A model generated the notes under the pieces. That model was given only the letters and a program-made list of their open reading frames with translations. It ran no database searches and was not told the origin of the DNA. Positions 11,744-23,562 of a stretch of DNA of 64,000 bases are shown in pieces. Both the position numbers and the translations under genes were made by a program. Positions within the stretch are counted from its first letter, which is position 1. Each line of letters starts with the position of its first letter. The stretch is from contig CM026424.1 in the NCBI GenBank assembly GCA_014871385.1, forward strand, positions 12,433,115 to 12,497,114. Reading direction: 5' to 3'. The DNA is from Ceratodon purpureus (taxonomy: Eukaryota; Streptophyta; Bryopsida; Pseudoditrichales; Ditrichaceae).

Positions 11744-13166
11744 ACAACAATAAACTTCTCCGCCGGTTGAAGGCCCAACTCAACTGTCACTAGATTAAAT
11801 GTGGACCTATAGGGATAATGACATCAATCTAGAATTATTGTTACAACTTGAGCAACAGCAACACACTCCAAGCACAGCAAACTCAATTAATCTTTAGCAA
11901 CTAATCTAGCTAATGCCACTGCCCCAGAGCAACGTTACGATCAGTGATACCCTTTGAATCCTACTCATAACCTACGATGTTAGAATTTGGGCAAGCTCAG
12001 CCTGCAAAACTTTACTCTATCAAGTGCATACTTACAGTTCAAGATATGTCTAATGATCATCATCAGCATGAAAACCAACAATGTTATCAATGGAAGAGTG
12101 GTCGAACTTCTGAAGCGAAACTTTGGGAGCTAGCAACGTCAGTTTCAGATATATATACAACTTAATAGAAAGAACCTGAACTCAAGTTGCTACCGCTTTC
12201 GGTTGTCAAAAATGACCATCTGCATCATTTGTCTGTACCAAGAATCATTAATCTTCTTATTAGAATTGTCTAAAAGGCATCTAATATATGGTAGACTTTG
12301 TCTTACATACCATATGTTGGAGTTTAAACATAATATTATTTGTTCACTATAAATAGCTGATAGATGTGAACAAGCGTGACTGTCTCTCCACAATAGATAT
12401 GTAGGAGTTTGGTGGTCTCTAAAGTCAAAGAGAGCAAAAATTTTAAGAGTTTAGAAACCACCAAAGTCTTCAATACCTCCCAACTATTTGGAGTAAGATA
12501 AATACAAGAAAATAAAACTCATGGTATCTTTCGAAATATCAAGGTGGGCTTGAGTCTACCTACAAGAGGGTCCAGAGATATTCCACCAACAAGAGAGGTT
12601 TGCTGCAGATTCCAGAATTAAAATCCCCCTTTCGCTGGAGCCTCAATTTACAAGAAAAACATTTGAATACAGTCCCTACCGATATTCATCATGTCGCACT
12701 GCATCTCTGGGTTCGCTATTGTTTTTTTGAAAACAAATTGAGGTGCACGTTGAAGGGGCCCTGTCTGATCACCTGATGGATACCCTGAGCTGTAAAAATA
12801 ATAAAAAAATTCCAATATTGGAATGGGCTCGGTCTGTATTTTCTTTCATCTTTGCTGTGAAACGGGAAGATGTTGAATTTGTGCCAGAAAAGAAAGAAGG
12901 AAAAAGAATGTAAATCAGATATTTTAAGTTTGTGGAAAATTTTGTAGAGGTGACGTAGGGTGCTGATTCATCACAAACTAAATATGTATCAACGAAGGAA
13001 GACTTGGTTGAAAATTGCATCATCATGACTATGAAGAACATGTTCTTTCACTACATGAATCGTATTGAAATTTGAAACCATGCTCAACTTGCAACTAGAA
13101 TCTGAGAATGATGAAATTCATAGGATGAGTACAATTTTGAACATTTCTCACTGTCAGATCTAGATA
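11744..13166. other. Intergenic region upstream of the lipase-DC1 gene
   Basis: No coding exon is supported. It should contain the promoter of the minus-strand lipase-DC1 gene at its left end. A short hairpin at 12405-12468 is listed separately. Confidence 0.5.
12405..12468. other. 20-bp stem hairpin with 24-nt loop
   Basis: The arm at 12405-12424 (GAGTTTGGTGGTCTCTAAAG) pairs with the reverse complement of 12449-12468 (GACTTTGGTGGTTTCTAAAC), 17 of 20 positions, around a loop of about 24 nt. The size resembles a small-RNA precursor, but it could equally be a small inverted repeat. Nothing else supports transcription. Confidence 0.3.
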
Positions 13167-14345
13167 CAATCTACCCTCTATAAATGTTAACCCTGGGGAG
13201 TGGATCAAAGTTAACATTTATAGAGGTGTTAACAACTAACAATTATAAAATTATTTTTTAAGCAATATAAAAATCTTAACATATATAAATATAAGCAATT
13301 GTGAAAAGTCCTTCTAAGAGGATACGGTTCATAAAATTCCAAATCCAATCAAAACTTTATTCAATATCCAGTTTTGTGTAAAGAGAAAGGAATGAACTAG
13401 ATTTATAGTTTTTATCATCCAGGGGGAAGCACAATAAAGTGAACCACAAAAGTGCTTATCTTTTTTCCAATTTCAGCCCCTTCTGTAAAGACTAGAGAAA
13501 GTGGGATTTACGTTATGTTGATGCAAAATTAAGTTTGGGATACGGAAAGTAGACTTGATCTTCTTCAACTTCCCAAATTTGTGGAAGAAGATGTTGAGTT
13601 TACAATGGAAAACGGAGACGTCAAAGTCAGGCAAAGTGAATGGTCGTCATTCGGAAAAGTGAACATAACGGTTTAGGGTTTTGTCCAAAATCCTTTTTAA
13701 TTTCGTGGTGCACTCTATATGTTTAAGAAGTATTCTAAAATAGTCAATTAATATACTCATTGATTGGTTTAGGGTTCCAGAAGTACCGCAAGGATACTTT
13801 TTAAGAGGGTCACTTCCATGGTACTTTTTGTGCGTTTTTTTTCACCGAACATTGTTTTTCAAATTGAAAAAAACATCCTCTAAAGACAATAGATGGCTCC
13901 AAATGAAGAAATTAAGACTTTGGAAAAGTTCATTTTCATGAATTAGAACTAGTGGTCAAATTAAGTTTCAATTGAAGATGTTCTTTTATAAAGATGTATA
14001 TAAGATACCTTATGACACCCTAGAAAGTGACTAAAATGCTCAAAAACTACACCAAAATGCTCAAAATCAGCTTTGAGCCTTAAAAAATAACACACTTCAT
14101 ATTCACTTGTTGGTGGTCACATTTTGCACTTTGTGGTCCACTTTATTGTGCTCTCCTCCATCCATATTATGGTTTTATTTCAATTGTTAACATTTATAGG
14201 GTCAAATTTACAAAAAAATGAGTACCATTTTGTTAACAGTTAACACGTTTAACATTTATAGTGTGCAATATGTGAGGAGTAGAAGAAAGTTAACATTTAG
14301 AGAGGGTTGGCACTTATGAGTGTAACATTTATAGAGAGTGAACTG
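13167..14345. mobile_element. Non-autonomous pogo-like (Tc1/mariner) element, 1179 bp
   Basis: The left end reads CAATCTACCCTCTATAAATG and the reverse complement of the right end reads CAGTTCACTCTCTATAAATG. Eighteen of the first 23 positions agree when the following TTA is included. TA dinucleotides at 13165-13166 and 14346-14347 fit a TA target duplication. The right end closely resembles the CAGT...CCTCTATAAATTAATA ends of plant Lemi1/Emigrant pogo-like elements as I recall them. Related subterminal motifs (GTTAACATTTATAG-like) recur at both ends: about 13212, 14187, 14260, 14291 and 14321. No ORF of useful length is present, so it would depend on a transposase in trans. Confidence 0.8.
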
Positions 14346-16142
14346 TAATGATATGTACGGTTGAATGCCCTAAATGCACTGGCTGCTTCATGCATGCATC
14401 AGTGTAGATTTCACTAGCTTGACCTTGTGAGATTTTGGTTTTGGTACATGTGAGCAGCAATCCCGAAAGTGGTTATAATTCAAGTGTGAAAAAGCTACCA
14501 AAATAATCAGACTGATACATCTACAAAAGAAAAAAATGAAAAGATATTAAAGTATAGCCAAAAAGTATATCATGCTATGGCAATTCCATAATATAATATC
14601 AGAGATATCATCATGGTATCACCATAATGGACCTGAAATTCCTTGACTATTCCTCACCAAAAATACTTCAAAACTTTTATTTCTAAAACAAAAAGGGAAA
14701 AAGTCTTCTCAATAAATTTGGCCATACGGATTGAAAGATGAAGAAAAAGAACTTCGATCCCAAAGAGGCCAAAGGGACCAACATGAGTATAATGTTCATT
14801 CATTCTATTCTCCGATCTGATGGCCACGGCCTATGGGACAAAGGATAGTGAATCTAGATTCTAGAGCTACTTCCTCTTTTCAAAGATAAACACTTTTCTA
14901 CACTAAGTGCCTTAAAGACAACCGACATGTCATCCTCTTCAAAGGTTTTTTAGATACCCCGGATACAACGAGGTCTCAAGACCCCCCACCACAAATGGGT
15001 GGACTATAGTGGTAGGCCCCACGTCAGCATGGAGATTTGAATTCACAACCACCTCACTGGTGTGCCATGACTCAAACCACTATATCCAAGCCGGATTGCA
15101 AGAACATAGAGTTTGAAGTAATAAACTTTGTTCTTTTAACTTATCCAAATAGGATTTGCGAAAATTTAACTTCCTTTTATGTCAAATTTTCATACCATAT
15201 AAGTTGAGATTTTATACTAAATGGTCTAGACGATGTTAGTTACGTGTAAACCAAAATTTAGGTGTTGCAAGGGCCCTTGATTCCTGAAGCATTGAGAAAA
15301 AAATTGTGAAGAAAACACGAATTTATATAATTGCTAATATTCATTATATATTTTTGTTAACTTAGATTTTTGTAGAATGTGGATCCATACACTCAAAACA
15401 AAGGCCTATGTCTATTCTTGAATTTAAAAGAATGATTTCAAAAAAATAAAAATAAAATAAAGAAATCTCTACATTTTATTTGATAAAAAGAAAGACTTTT
15501 TGCATCCTGGTCCCAAAAAGGATGAGAAAACTTTGACTTTTCATGGAATGAAAATTTTCTACCATAAAATATTTTTCTTGACAATCTCCAAGGAAATCAT
15601 CTTAGTTACTTCTGTAAAAACTCCCAAAGTTAGTTATAGGTTGTAGTAAAATTTGGGACTGTCGGAGAAGTAAAAAAACCACTTTGAGCATCATAAATAT
15701 TTTTTCCAAGGAAAAATTATATCCCCGCAAAGCTCTTGCAAATCCTTGTATCTAATGAAAAATTTCAAAAATTCTCATTCAAAATTGTCATAAAAAGATT
15801 CTGCCCAAGATCTCAAAAAGCCCGTTGTAGGACAATTGTCATTTAGGGGTTAATATATTTAAGGTATTGCAGGATATCATAGAGTTATCATATGTAGTGT
15901 ATCCTTTAAAATAGCAAAACATTTAGCAAAAGAAGCTAACATTTGCGTGGGAGATACCATAATGTGCTACTGCCATAAAATGCTTTCGAAATGTGTGCAT
16001 TATCAGAATCTGATGGATTATCAAGTGTTGCATAGCTTAGAGAGTGACATCAATAAATTGTTGAATCATGGGTCCCGGTTGATCTCACTGAGCCAGTCGG
16101 CCTACACACACTACAAATGGTGCACGCTGAACCAATTTAACT
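14346..16142. other. Intergenic AT-rich region
   Basis: No gene supported. An 84-codon frame at 15947-16201 runs into the left end of the hAT-like element and has no recognisable domain. Confidence 0.5.
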
Positions 16143-17051
16143 GTTCAAACCAGAGTTGGGCGGGTATTGGTTTTTTGTCATACTCACGGGTGTGGATATA
16201 ATGGATGAATACAAAATCATGGAAATAAGGGTATACATATAAATTGGTTTTTTTGAATTTCATATATCCGCCTTGTATCAATTACAGTTCTGATTTTTTT
16301 TGACATCCGGGTAGCTATACCATGGTAGTAGAATTTTAATGGTCGGGTATAGAATTTTAAGCAACCCTATATAATGGTCGGGTATTACAATCTGACCAAA
16401 TTTCTCCACAGTCTGAACAAAATTTAGGTTGAGTTTGATCAACTTGAGTGCATAGAGTGTTTCAGTATCTGATTAAAGAGATAACCTACGCTGTTTATTT
16501 TGTGATCTCTCCCTCCTAGATCCGCACACATAAATAGGGTGAAGCATTCACACAACATCAATAACAGGAAATCCCCTTTCAACTGCTTACAAAAAACCGC
16601 TATCCATTCCTTCCATCTCTCTCTCTCTTGCGCGCGCACCTCAACTCAAAGAAAATATTCCCATTCTTGTACACTATTTTTCTCCTCTATCTATCTCTCA
16701 GTGTTGAGTTCGTGAATTCTTTTACATACTACCGGGAAGCTGCAACAAACCTAACTACGTGAGAAGCCTAGATGTGCCACTACAGAGCTTCTTCAATACT
16801 GTCACTAATTACCTAGGTTGCAATCACCGAAATTTTTGAATACGGGTATCTCGCAAGAGCAGCTCCAAACGGCACCCGCGCAGTCGGGTATTTTGCATGG
16901 TATCCCTAAACCCTAAGACCCCCCAGGTAGGGTTGGACACGGGTATTTCAAAACCCTTATACCATGGCAGGTAGGGTACCTACTATTGATACCATTATTC
17001 GAGATGTTACCCGGGTTCATTCCCGTATACCCGCCCAACTTTGGTTCAAAC
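16143..17051. mobile_element. Non-autonomous hAT-like element, 893 bp (element 16151-17043)
   Basis: The left end is CAGAGTTGGGCGGGTAT and the reverse complement of the right end is CAAAGTTGGGCGGGTAT. They are flanked by exact 8-bp direct repeats GTTCAAAC (16143-16150 and 17044-17051). An 8-bp target duplication with CA(G/A)AGTTGG-type ends is the signature of the hAT superfamily. Internally a GGGTTGGACACGGGTA block near 16927 echoes the end sequence, and a CT-rich microsatellite lies near 16615. No transposase ORF is present. Confidence 0.85.
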
Positions 17052-18039
17052 CAACCAATGTCCCAAATATGGACGTGGAATTATCGTCTTGGTAGGATTG
17101 AGCTGCACACACACACCAGCTACATGTTTACGCAGATCTAGAATGCTACCAGAAATTGCTGGTTGTGATATTGGCAGCCTTGCCCATCTTTCAATCGGAG
17201 ATTCAACCAATGACTTTGTTCTGACTATTTAAGTTCACAAATTCCTCATCTCCAAAAAAGGCACCAACACTCTGCATCCTCCACCTTGAACCGAAACATA
17301 GAATTCGTTACGTTTCGATTGCTATGTTAGATGAACCACTTGTGTGGGGTTGGTATGAGGACGACGGAAGACATGAGCAGACTTGGTATACTCTCTTCGC
17401 ACCTAATCATCAGGTTTTCCACATCGATCGGTGCTTTAGTTGAAGGATTAGTCAAATGAGGGAGACATATAGCTGGTACCGAAATTGAGTGTCAATATTA
17501 TGCTTCAGCAAATGACGCACGTGAAGTCAGACTTTCACGCAGTGAGCGCCGTTGGAGCCATCCCCGACGAATTGAGAATCACTTCCATTAATTTCCGCTC
17601 CTCACTTTGATTGTTACATCAAAAAAGGTCATGAAGATTGTAAAACCATCTGTTGGTTCAAACCCCTAGAGTTTTTACGATTGTGTACTCACATGTGCCT
17701 ATCTATTGAGGTAGTGCGGTAATAAAAATTCCATTGCACTAAAACATCACCCGATCAAACCCAATCCGCAGGAAGACAAAGTGCAGAATGAGTGAGTTGT
17801 GTGTCGAGTAACAGATGTATGCATGATCACTAATCTCATACTGTGAATACTTGGGCCCACGCCAAGTGAAAGAGAAAAGCCCTAAAGGTATGTGCTCACT
17901 TGATCATAAAGTGAACTTGCCTTGTGGTTGCAACTAGCAAGTTTCGAGAATCTCCACAATAATACATCAGACTCTGGCAAACATCACCAAGCATGCTTAT
18001 ATGAGTAAATATCAAACCTGCTCACGAGAACCAAATCCT
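17052..18039. other. Intergenic region
   Basis: No gene supported. It lies between the hAT-like element and the 3' end of the Dabb pseudogene. Open frames are short. Confidence 0.5.
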
Positions 18040-18743
18040 CTAGAAGGAAGCCTTCAAAGTAACGGTGGTAGTGAAAGAGAAGATGATATTCTTTTCTACT
18101 GCTGCACGAAGATTGTTTGCAAAGGCCACATGACTAGGATGTTCGAGGTACTCCACAAGTGCCTCTTGAGACTTAAAAGTTAAGATGGCACAGTGCGTGT
18201 AGCCTTCGTGCTTGCTCCCTTCACTCACGTGCCCCTGCAGTGCAAAGGAACTGCTTTGATAGGTTAAATTGCTCCAGGTTAGGAAACATTAACATGATCA
18301 GCACATCGGAGAGATACAAATACAGTATTATTCTGTTGAACAATTGAAAACCAAATTTCAGAAAATAGCAGTCATGTTCCGAAAGCTCCAATTGAACGCA
18401 CCCTCACATTTCCAATCACAACTTGGTTTCCAACAAAAACCCCCCACGCAATTGAAGAGTGCAATTCTAAATCAAGTCCGTACAGACAAGTCGTTCTACC
18501 TAATTGCTTGGTGATTTAAAACCAGCCACTGCGATAACAATCAAATGATCGATGCAACGAACGCAGAGCAAACTGAAGAGAGTGGATGAGTGATATGTTA
18601 ATTACAAGGTACCATTCGAAGCCCTTCATGGCGGGGATAGAGTTGGGCAGCGCCGCGAACTTGTCGATGAGTGCCTAATGCTGATCCTCGGTGACGGATT
18701 CCTTGAACCCCACCATGACAACTGCCTTCACGGTCCCCGCCAT
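18040..18743 (-). pseudogene. Dabb (stress-responsive A/B barrel, HS1-like) pseudogene
   Basis: Exon 1 starts at the ATG at 18743-18741 (MAGTVKAVVMVGFKESVTED) and reaches ...PAMKGFEW at 18612. Exon 2 starts at 18234 after a CTGCAG acceptor (GHVSEGSKHEGYTHCAILTF) and ends at the stop at 18040. Both match the plant Dabb fold: an N-terminal strand and helix with an FEWG junction, then a GYTH strand and EYLEHPSHVAFAN. Two lesions are visible. Codon 23 is TAG (18677-18675). The donor is also damaged: the only GT lies inside the Trp codon (18612-18611), so a canonical splice shifts frame and hits a stop three codons later. One missing G at the junction would explain this. Family members are small dimeric barrel proteins, some reported as defence or stress related. 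Sequencing error could explain the indel but not easily the TAG. Confidence 0.75.
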
Positions 18744-19878
18744 CACGATGATGATCTTGATGATCTGCTTGCGCACGAGTTCACAAGTCTGCTGCCTCTT
18801 CAATCAATTGGTAATTTGCTAGCTATCACAGATGTGAGCTGTAGAACTAATTGCTGCAAAGCCGGCGTGATGCAGCATATAACTTAATATGCTAACATGG
18901 GTCACTGATTCTAAAGCTAGACTTCCCTCGGAAACTTGTGCAAACACTTGTTGTTTAGTGAGTTTCGTTGCATGTTTCATTTCTGAGTTGGGGGTTGTCA
19001 GAGTGCATGACGCCATTTGTGACATGGTTTTTGTGATACTTGAAGCTGCGGGACAGTCCCTGCTTAAACATCCTATCTTATCTTGTAGGTTAGTGGAACG
19101 TGTCATGACTAGACAATGGGAACTCTTGGTTAAATAATATTAATGGGGTGTCATGACTAAACAATGGCTTGCTTATTCCAACAATAAGGAATAGCAAATG
19201 GCAACATGGAAGTAGTTCAAATCAACAAGACTTCTGTATAACTTTAAGTCCACTTGCACATGGTTTTGGTAGCCTTCCACTATATATTCCTAGAACTTCT
19301 ACTTGTAGACCTTTGAAAGTTCACTAAAAATTCAACAGAAATCCAAAAAATTAATTGTCTTTGGGTCCATATTCTCTATGATTGTCTAATCTTTGTAAAT
19401 GTTTTTCACCACACCTGTGCCATTTCACCAGTGGCTTCGAAAGTGGCTCCGAAAGTGCCGGTTACTGCCGCTGCTACCTTAGAGCCGATGTTGAAATTAC
19501 TTCTGTGAAGAGTTCAATGTTTTGTTATTTGTAATATTCTCCATTGAATTTTCTTTCTGCTATAAAACATGTTTAGAAACAAGGATTGATCATATCGCAG
19601 ACACAAATACCGACAATGAAAAGGCTGCAACATTATTTTCAACAACCGGAAGTTGAAACAGATGGTACTATTTAGTCGCTGGAAAATGAAGATCCGGAGA
19701 ATCTCATCTCACGTGCAAGACTTTGCATGCCATCACTGCGGAGATATAACATACATATGCTGTACAAGATTGCATGCTGTGCAAAGCCAGTTCCTTCCTT
19801 GTAGTCATCTAACTTATCAGTCAAGACTACCTTGCTCTCATTTTCAGCTGTCTTGGACCCAATTTGCAGTTTCACAGG
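18744..19878. other. Intergenic region upstream of membrane paralog 2
   Basis: No complete gene is seen. A short open stretch at 19431-19502 ends in a stop and reads like a C-terminal tail, but no partner exon was found. The 5' UTR and promoter of the gene starting at 19879 lie at the right end. Confidence 0.45.
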
Positions 19879-21071
19879 ATGGCGATGTTGCCAGAGAGCA
19901 TGGAGAGGTGGGGAGTTGTGGGCATTTGCAAGGAGGCCGCCCTACTGCTCCGCAAGCACATCCGCCTCTTCCTGCCCTTCTATCTCGCCTTCCTACTCCC
20001 AGGTTCTTTGTTATCATCTTTCTCAAATGTGTTCCTGGTTGCCGTACCCCATCCCTATACAAGCTTCATCAAGGCTGCTTACACCACTGCTCAGGTAACA
20101 TATATAGCTATAGGGCGTTCAACTTGACTGGCTAAGTAAATTGTTGATGAGAACTGAGATCGAATATAGTATGACTAGTACGCTTATAAATGCATGCGTA
20201 CCCTTCATGTTACCTTGTCTGCTGCTTGCCTTCTGCAAATGTATTTACAGATTTGAATGTCAAGTAATGGCGGTTTGTCAAATTGGTTTAGCAGGGGGGA
20301 GAAGTGGATGCCGACGGCCAGCCGTCACTCATCCTATTGCAGACTTTGTCGCTACTAGCTGTCATACTTTTCAGTCTAGCCGGGGCAGCATTCGCATACA
20401 TAGTGGAATATGTTTACAGCGACGCCGACACGGCATCGGATGATGACTCCATCACCAAAAAAATATGCAAGCTTCTGCCACATGCGTTGTTCCGCAACCT
20501 TGTGACCTACCTTTGGATGTTTTTGGCGCTCCTCCTCCTCAGCTTCGCCTGTGTGCTATACGCGTTCATTCTCAACGCCATCGTGACTGCCATCAGAGGT
20601 GGTCCATCAGGCCCCACCCCGGCCTTCTTCCTCTACATGGCGGTGCCTTACGTGATCAGCACGCTTATGGTGTCCACTATATTCGCACTTGCCCAGCTCA
20701 TCTCAGTGTTAGAGCCGAAGAAGTATGGCCGAGCAGCGCTCAAACAAAGCACTAAGTATGCCAGAGGGAGGGAGGCCACAATCTTCTGCATCCTTATTTT
20801 GTCTATGGCAATTGGGCTGTCAATCGGCTACTATCCTACTCGAACAATCAGCACAGGGGTAACTCTGTGGAAGAAGATCATCCAGACAATCATAATTAGC
20901 ATTTTTAGTTCCGTTGTCAGCGCTTATTTTGGAACAGTGCAGGTTGTGATGTACTTCGTCTGCAAATCCAATTCCGAAGCTGTTCTCCCCGAGTTCCAGC
21001 ATCGCAGCAACGTTCCTGCAGCTGAAAATCCTTACAGTCAGCCACTTCTTCATGAAAACGCCAAACCTTAA
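19879..21071 (+). CDS. Multipass membrane protein, plant PTHR33133-like family, paralog 2
   Basis: Two coding exons, 19879-20094 and 20295-21071, joined in phase 0 (CAG/GTAACA donor; ..TTAGCAG acceptor), giving 330 aa. It is clearly homologous to the gene at 5163. The start MAMLPESMERWGVVGICKEA, the loop DTASDDDSITKK, and the C-terminal YFVCKSNSEAVLPEF region are all shared, as are intron position and phase. About six membrane helices are predicted by eye. The stop at 21069-21071 lies just before a conserved donor (21075), and the matching acceptor ends at 21278. Here the last intron is therefore in the 3' UTR, while in paralog 1 the same intron probably interrupts the coding sequence. No enzymatic motif is visible; function unknown. 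Confidence 0.85.
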
Positions 21072-21278
21072 ACTGTAAGTCCAACTCTATAACTTTGTGT
21101 TTAAATTACAACTTGTGCGTAACAAACTTAGTGTCAGGTTTGGCGCAAGGGATTGCTAGAATTAAATTGATGAGAATTTAATCCAGGTTGTTGAAAATTC
21201 AGGTTCTGCTTGTGGTCGATTAGGTCCTGGATGAGAATTTTCTTGCAAGTTGATAAAGTGTTGATTTTATCCTTTCAG

Positions 21279-23562
21279 ATCAGTGAACCATGGTCGTCAA
21301 CATCCAGTGGAATCCTTTAACACACTTGGGTATTGTATCTCAGATTACAGAATGAACCTGTAAAGTTTGGGAATTTTAGAGTATTTTATGCGCAAGCTAA
21401 GAAACTGGAATAGTTGGTGACTTGGAGCTCATGTGATTCTGATCACAGGAAATCAAATGGTGCAAGTGCAAATGTACAGGTTCTTAGCTAGGTTCAGTGA
21501 AGGAGAACATTGTGCTCTATAGTTGTGTTTTCAATAACGGAAGTGTAACATTCACTACCGTAGTTCAAGAGCAGCTTCATCCCTGTGTTAATCAATATTT
21601 AATTGAATCTTAAAATGATGTTTGACACTTCCAAATTTTATTTTTGAATTGGCTCTTCTGGACAAAAACCACTCATACAATTGACTTTCATCTTGAATAC
21701 CATTCAATTTTCACCACCATTTATACAATATGCATTAAAGAGTGGCAATTGCTCCTTCTTTACTTTTTCCTATTGTTTGCTTTACTTCTTCGATTTTATT
21801 AGGCGTAAGAGCCGTATTAATAGGTTTATTAACCACTAAAGATCCTTGTTGCAAAATTTGCCAAAATTACCAAAACTAAATCCTTTTTACTTTAGGCTTA
21901 ATAAATCTTAATTTAAGTAATTTTTAGTATATTTAGATGTAAAATCTTAAAATTAACTTCATATTCTACTCATATATTGAAATTGGATTGTCCATTCTCT
22001 TCATTTATAAAATCATAAAGATCAAAGTGGGTGGAAATTGATTTTCAACAACTCTGAAATTTTTCGTTTGTCAAACTTTGAAGTCTACCCTTGTAAAACT
22101 CATGTATACAACAACTTGGATAAGTTGGTAGTTCGAGTAGGAATTTGGTTAAGAACACATTGCAATAAAAAATCAAAAAAAATCAAAAAATCAAAAAATC
22201 AAAAAAATAATATAAAATACAAAGTTCTTCAACGAAATATTTCCAAAAAATCATAAATTCTCCAAAGAAATCACACAATTCACTAGAATCTTGCGTCATA
22301 AAAAAAAATAAAAAATAAATCAAACTAAAGCATTTCTTTTTACTCCATCAAAGTTGCTCATAAATTCATAATCATCATGTGGGCCAAATAGGAATTAAAG
22401 GAAGTTTGAAGGTTATTGACTAAGAATTGCATTTGGACCTTTGTGGTTGTTGATAGGAGCTCATGTGGAATGTGTGGACCATTTGTTGTTTTCCATATTT
22501 TTGGCCCATGAGATATTTTTTTGAATATTTAACGTTCTTATATTCTAATTCCCCTTTGTTCGTGTAGCCTTGCCCAGGACAGGCTTGTGTACAGATATGG
22601 ATATGGAATACAATTAATTCAACATGGCAACATTTTTGAAGTACAAACAAATCATCTACTAAGGTAGGAATACCAAAAACGGATCAAGCCCACAAAGTGT
22701 GCAATAGAGTCACATTGAAATAGGGACCTGGTGGACTCAAAATGGAGAATTTCTGCATGAGCACCCAAGTTTTGGTGGACCAATGAGGTTGTGCCACCTA
22801 ATGTCAATTGTGGTTTTCTTATGTTTACTTTTCCATGATGTAGTTAACCGTTTTAGAACTCCATCACATTTCGTTCAAGAAAAGTTTAGTATACAAGAAG
22901 GGGGTTTACTTCCCACTTTGAGAAATTCTAGAGAATTATTTACGAGGAATAAAAATACAAAAACAAGTTGCATTCTTCATCATTTCTTCTTCATCTCAAA
23001 AAAATTTCACATAATTTCCAACTCCATTCTTTCCAGTCGAATCACCTTAGTTTCACTGTTTTTGGTATTCCTACCTTATACACAACTGAACGCTTACAGT
23101 TGCGGCCTTAACAATTTTCATTTAATAAACCATTAATTGATCATCATTCTGAATTTAAAGCTCGTTCTGATTTGCAGAATTTAAAATGTATCCTACCTAC
23201 TAAAAACACAATAACATAGTCCAATAAAAAAAACCAGAAAATTTGTTTACAAGGAAATGTTCTGCAATCCAGTAACTTCATGTTAAGCACCTGAAAAAGA
23301 AATTCGCGACCAAATTCAGATCCTCATGTGACCAGGTTTACCAAATTTTATATGTTCTTGACATTGTCAATTATCGGAAAAGTAGGAGAAAGAGAAACTA
23401 AGCAGCTAGCATGAAACTATACGGCCATTCTAAGCATCGTCTCATGCTCAAGTAAATTTACGTACCATATATGCATAATAATCGTCGATATTCTAAAAAA
23501 CGTAAATCCCATATGCACCCAGGACAAAGAAGCTACCATGCCGTTGCTTCATGTGGAACGAG
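21279..23562. other. Intergenic AT-rich region
   Basis: Contains the 3' UTR exon of membrane paralog 2 at its left edge, an (AATCAAAA)n-like simple repeat near 22168-22208, and a candidate inverted-repeat element at 22660-23078. No gene recognised. Confidence 0.5.
22660..23078. mobile_element. Candidate MITE with 21-bp perfect terminal inverted repeats
   Basis: TAAGGTAGGAATACCAAAAA plus one C (22660-22680) is repeated in perfect inverse orientation at 23058-23078, 419 bp end to end. Flanks read TAC on both outer sides, and a TA duplication is also possible, so the target duplication is ambiguous. No coding capacity that I recognise lies between the arms. The structure suggests a small DNA transposon but does not decide the superfamily. 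Confidence 0.5.

Noticed and set aside
19431..19502. Short frame ending in a stop that reads like a C-terminal tail
   Set aside because: No upstream exon with matching phase and no known family.
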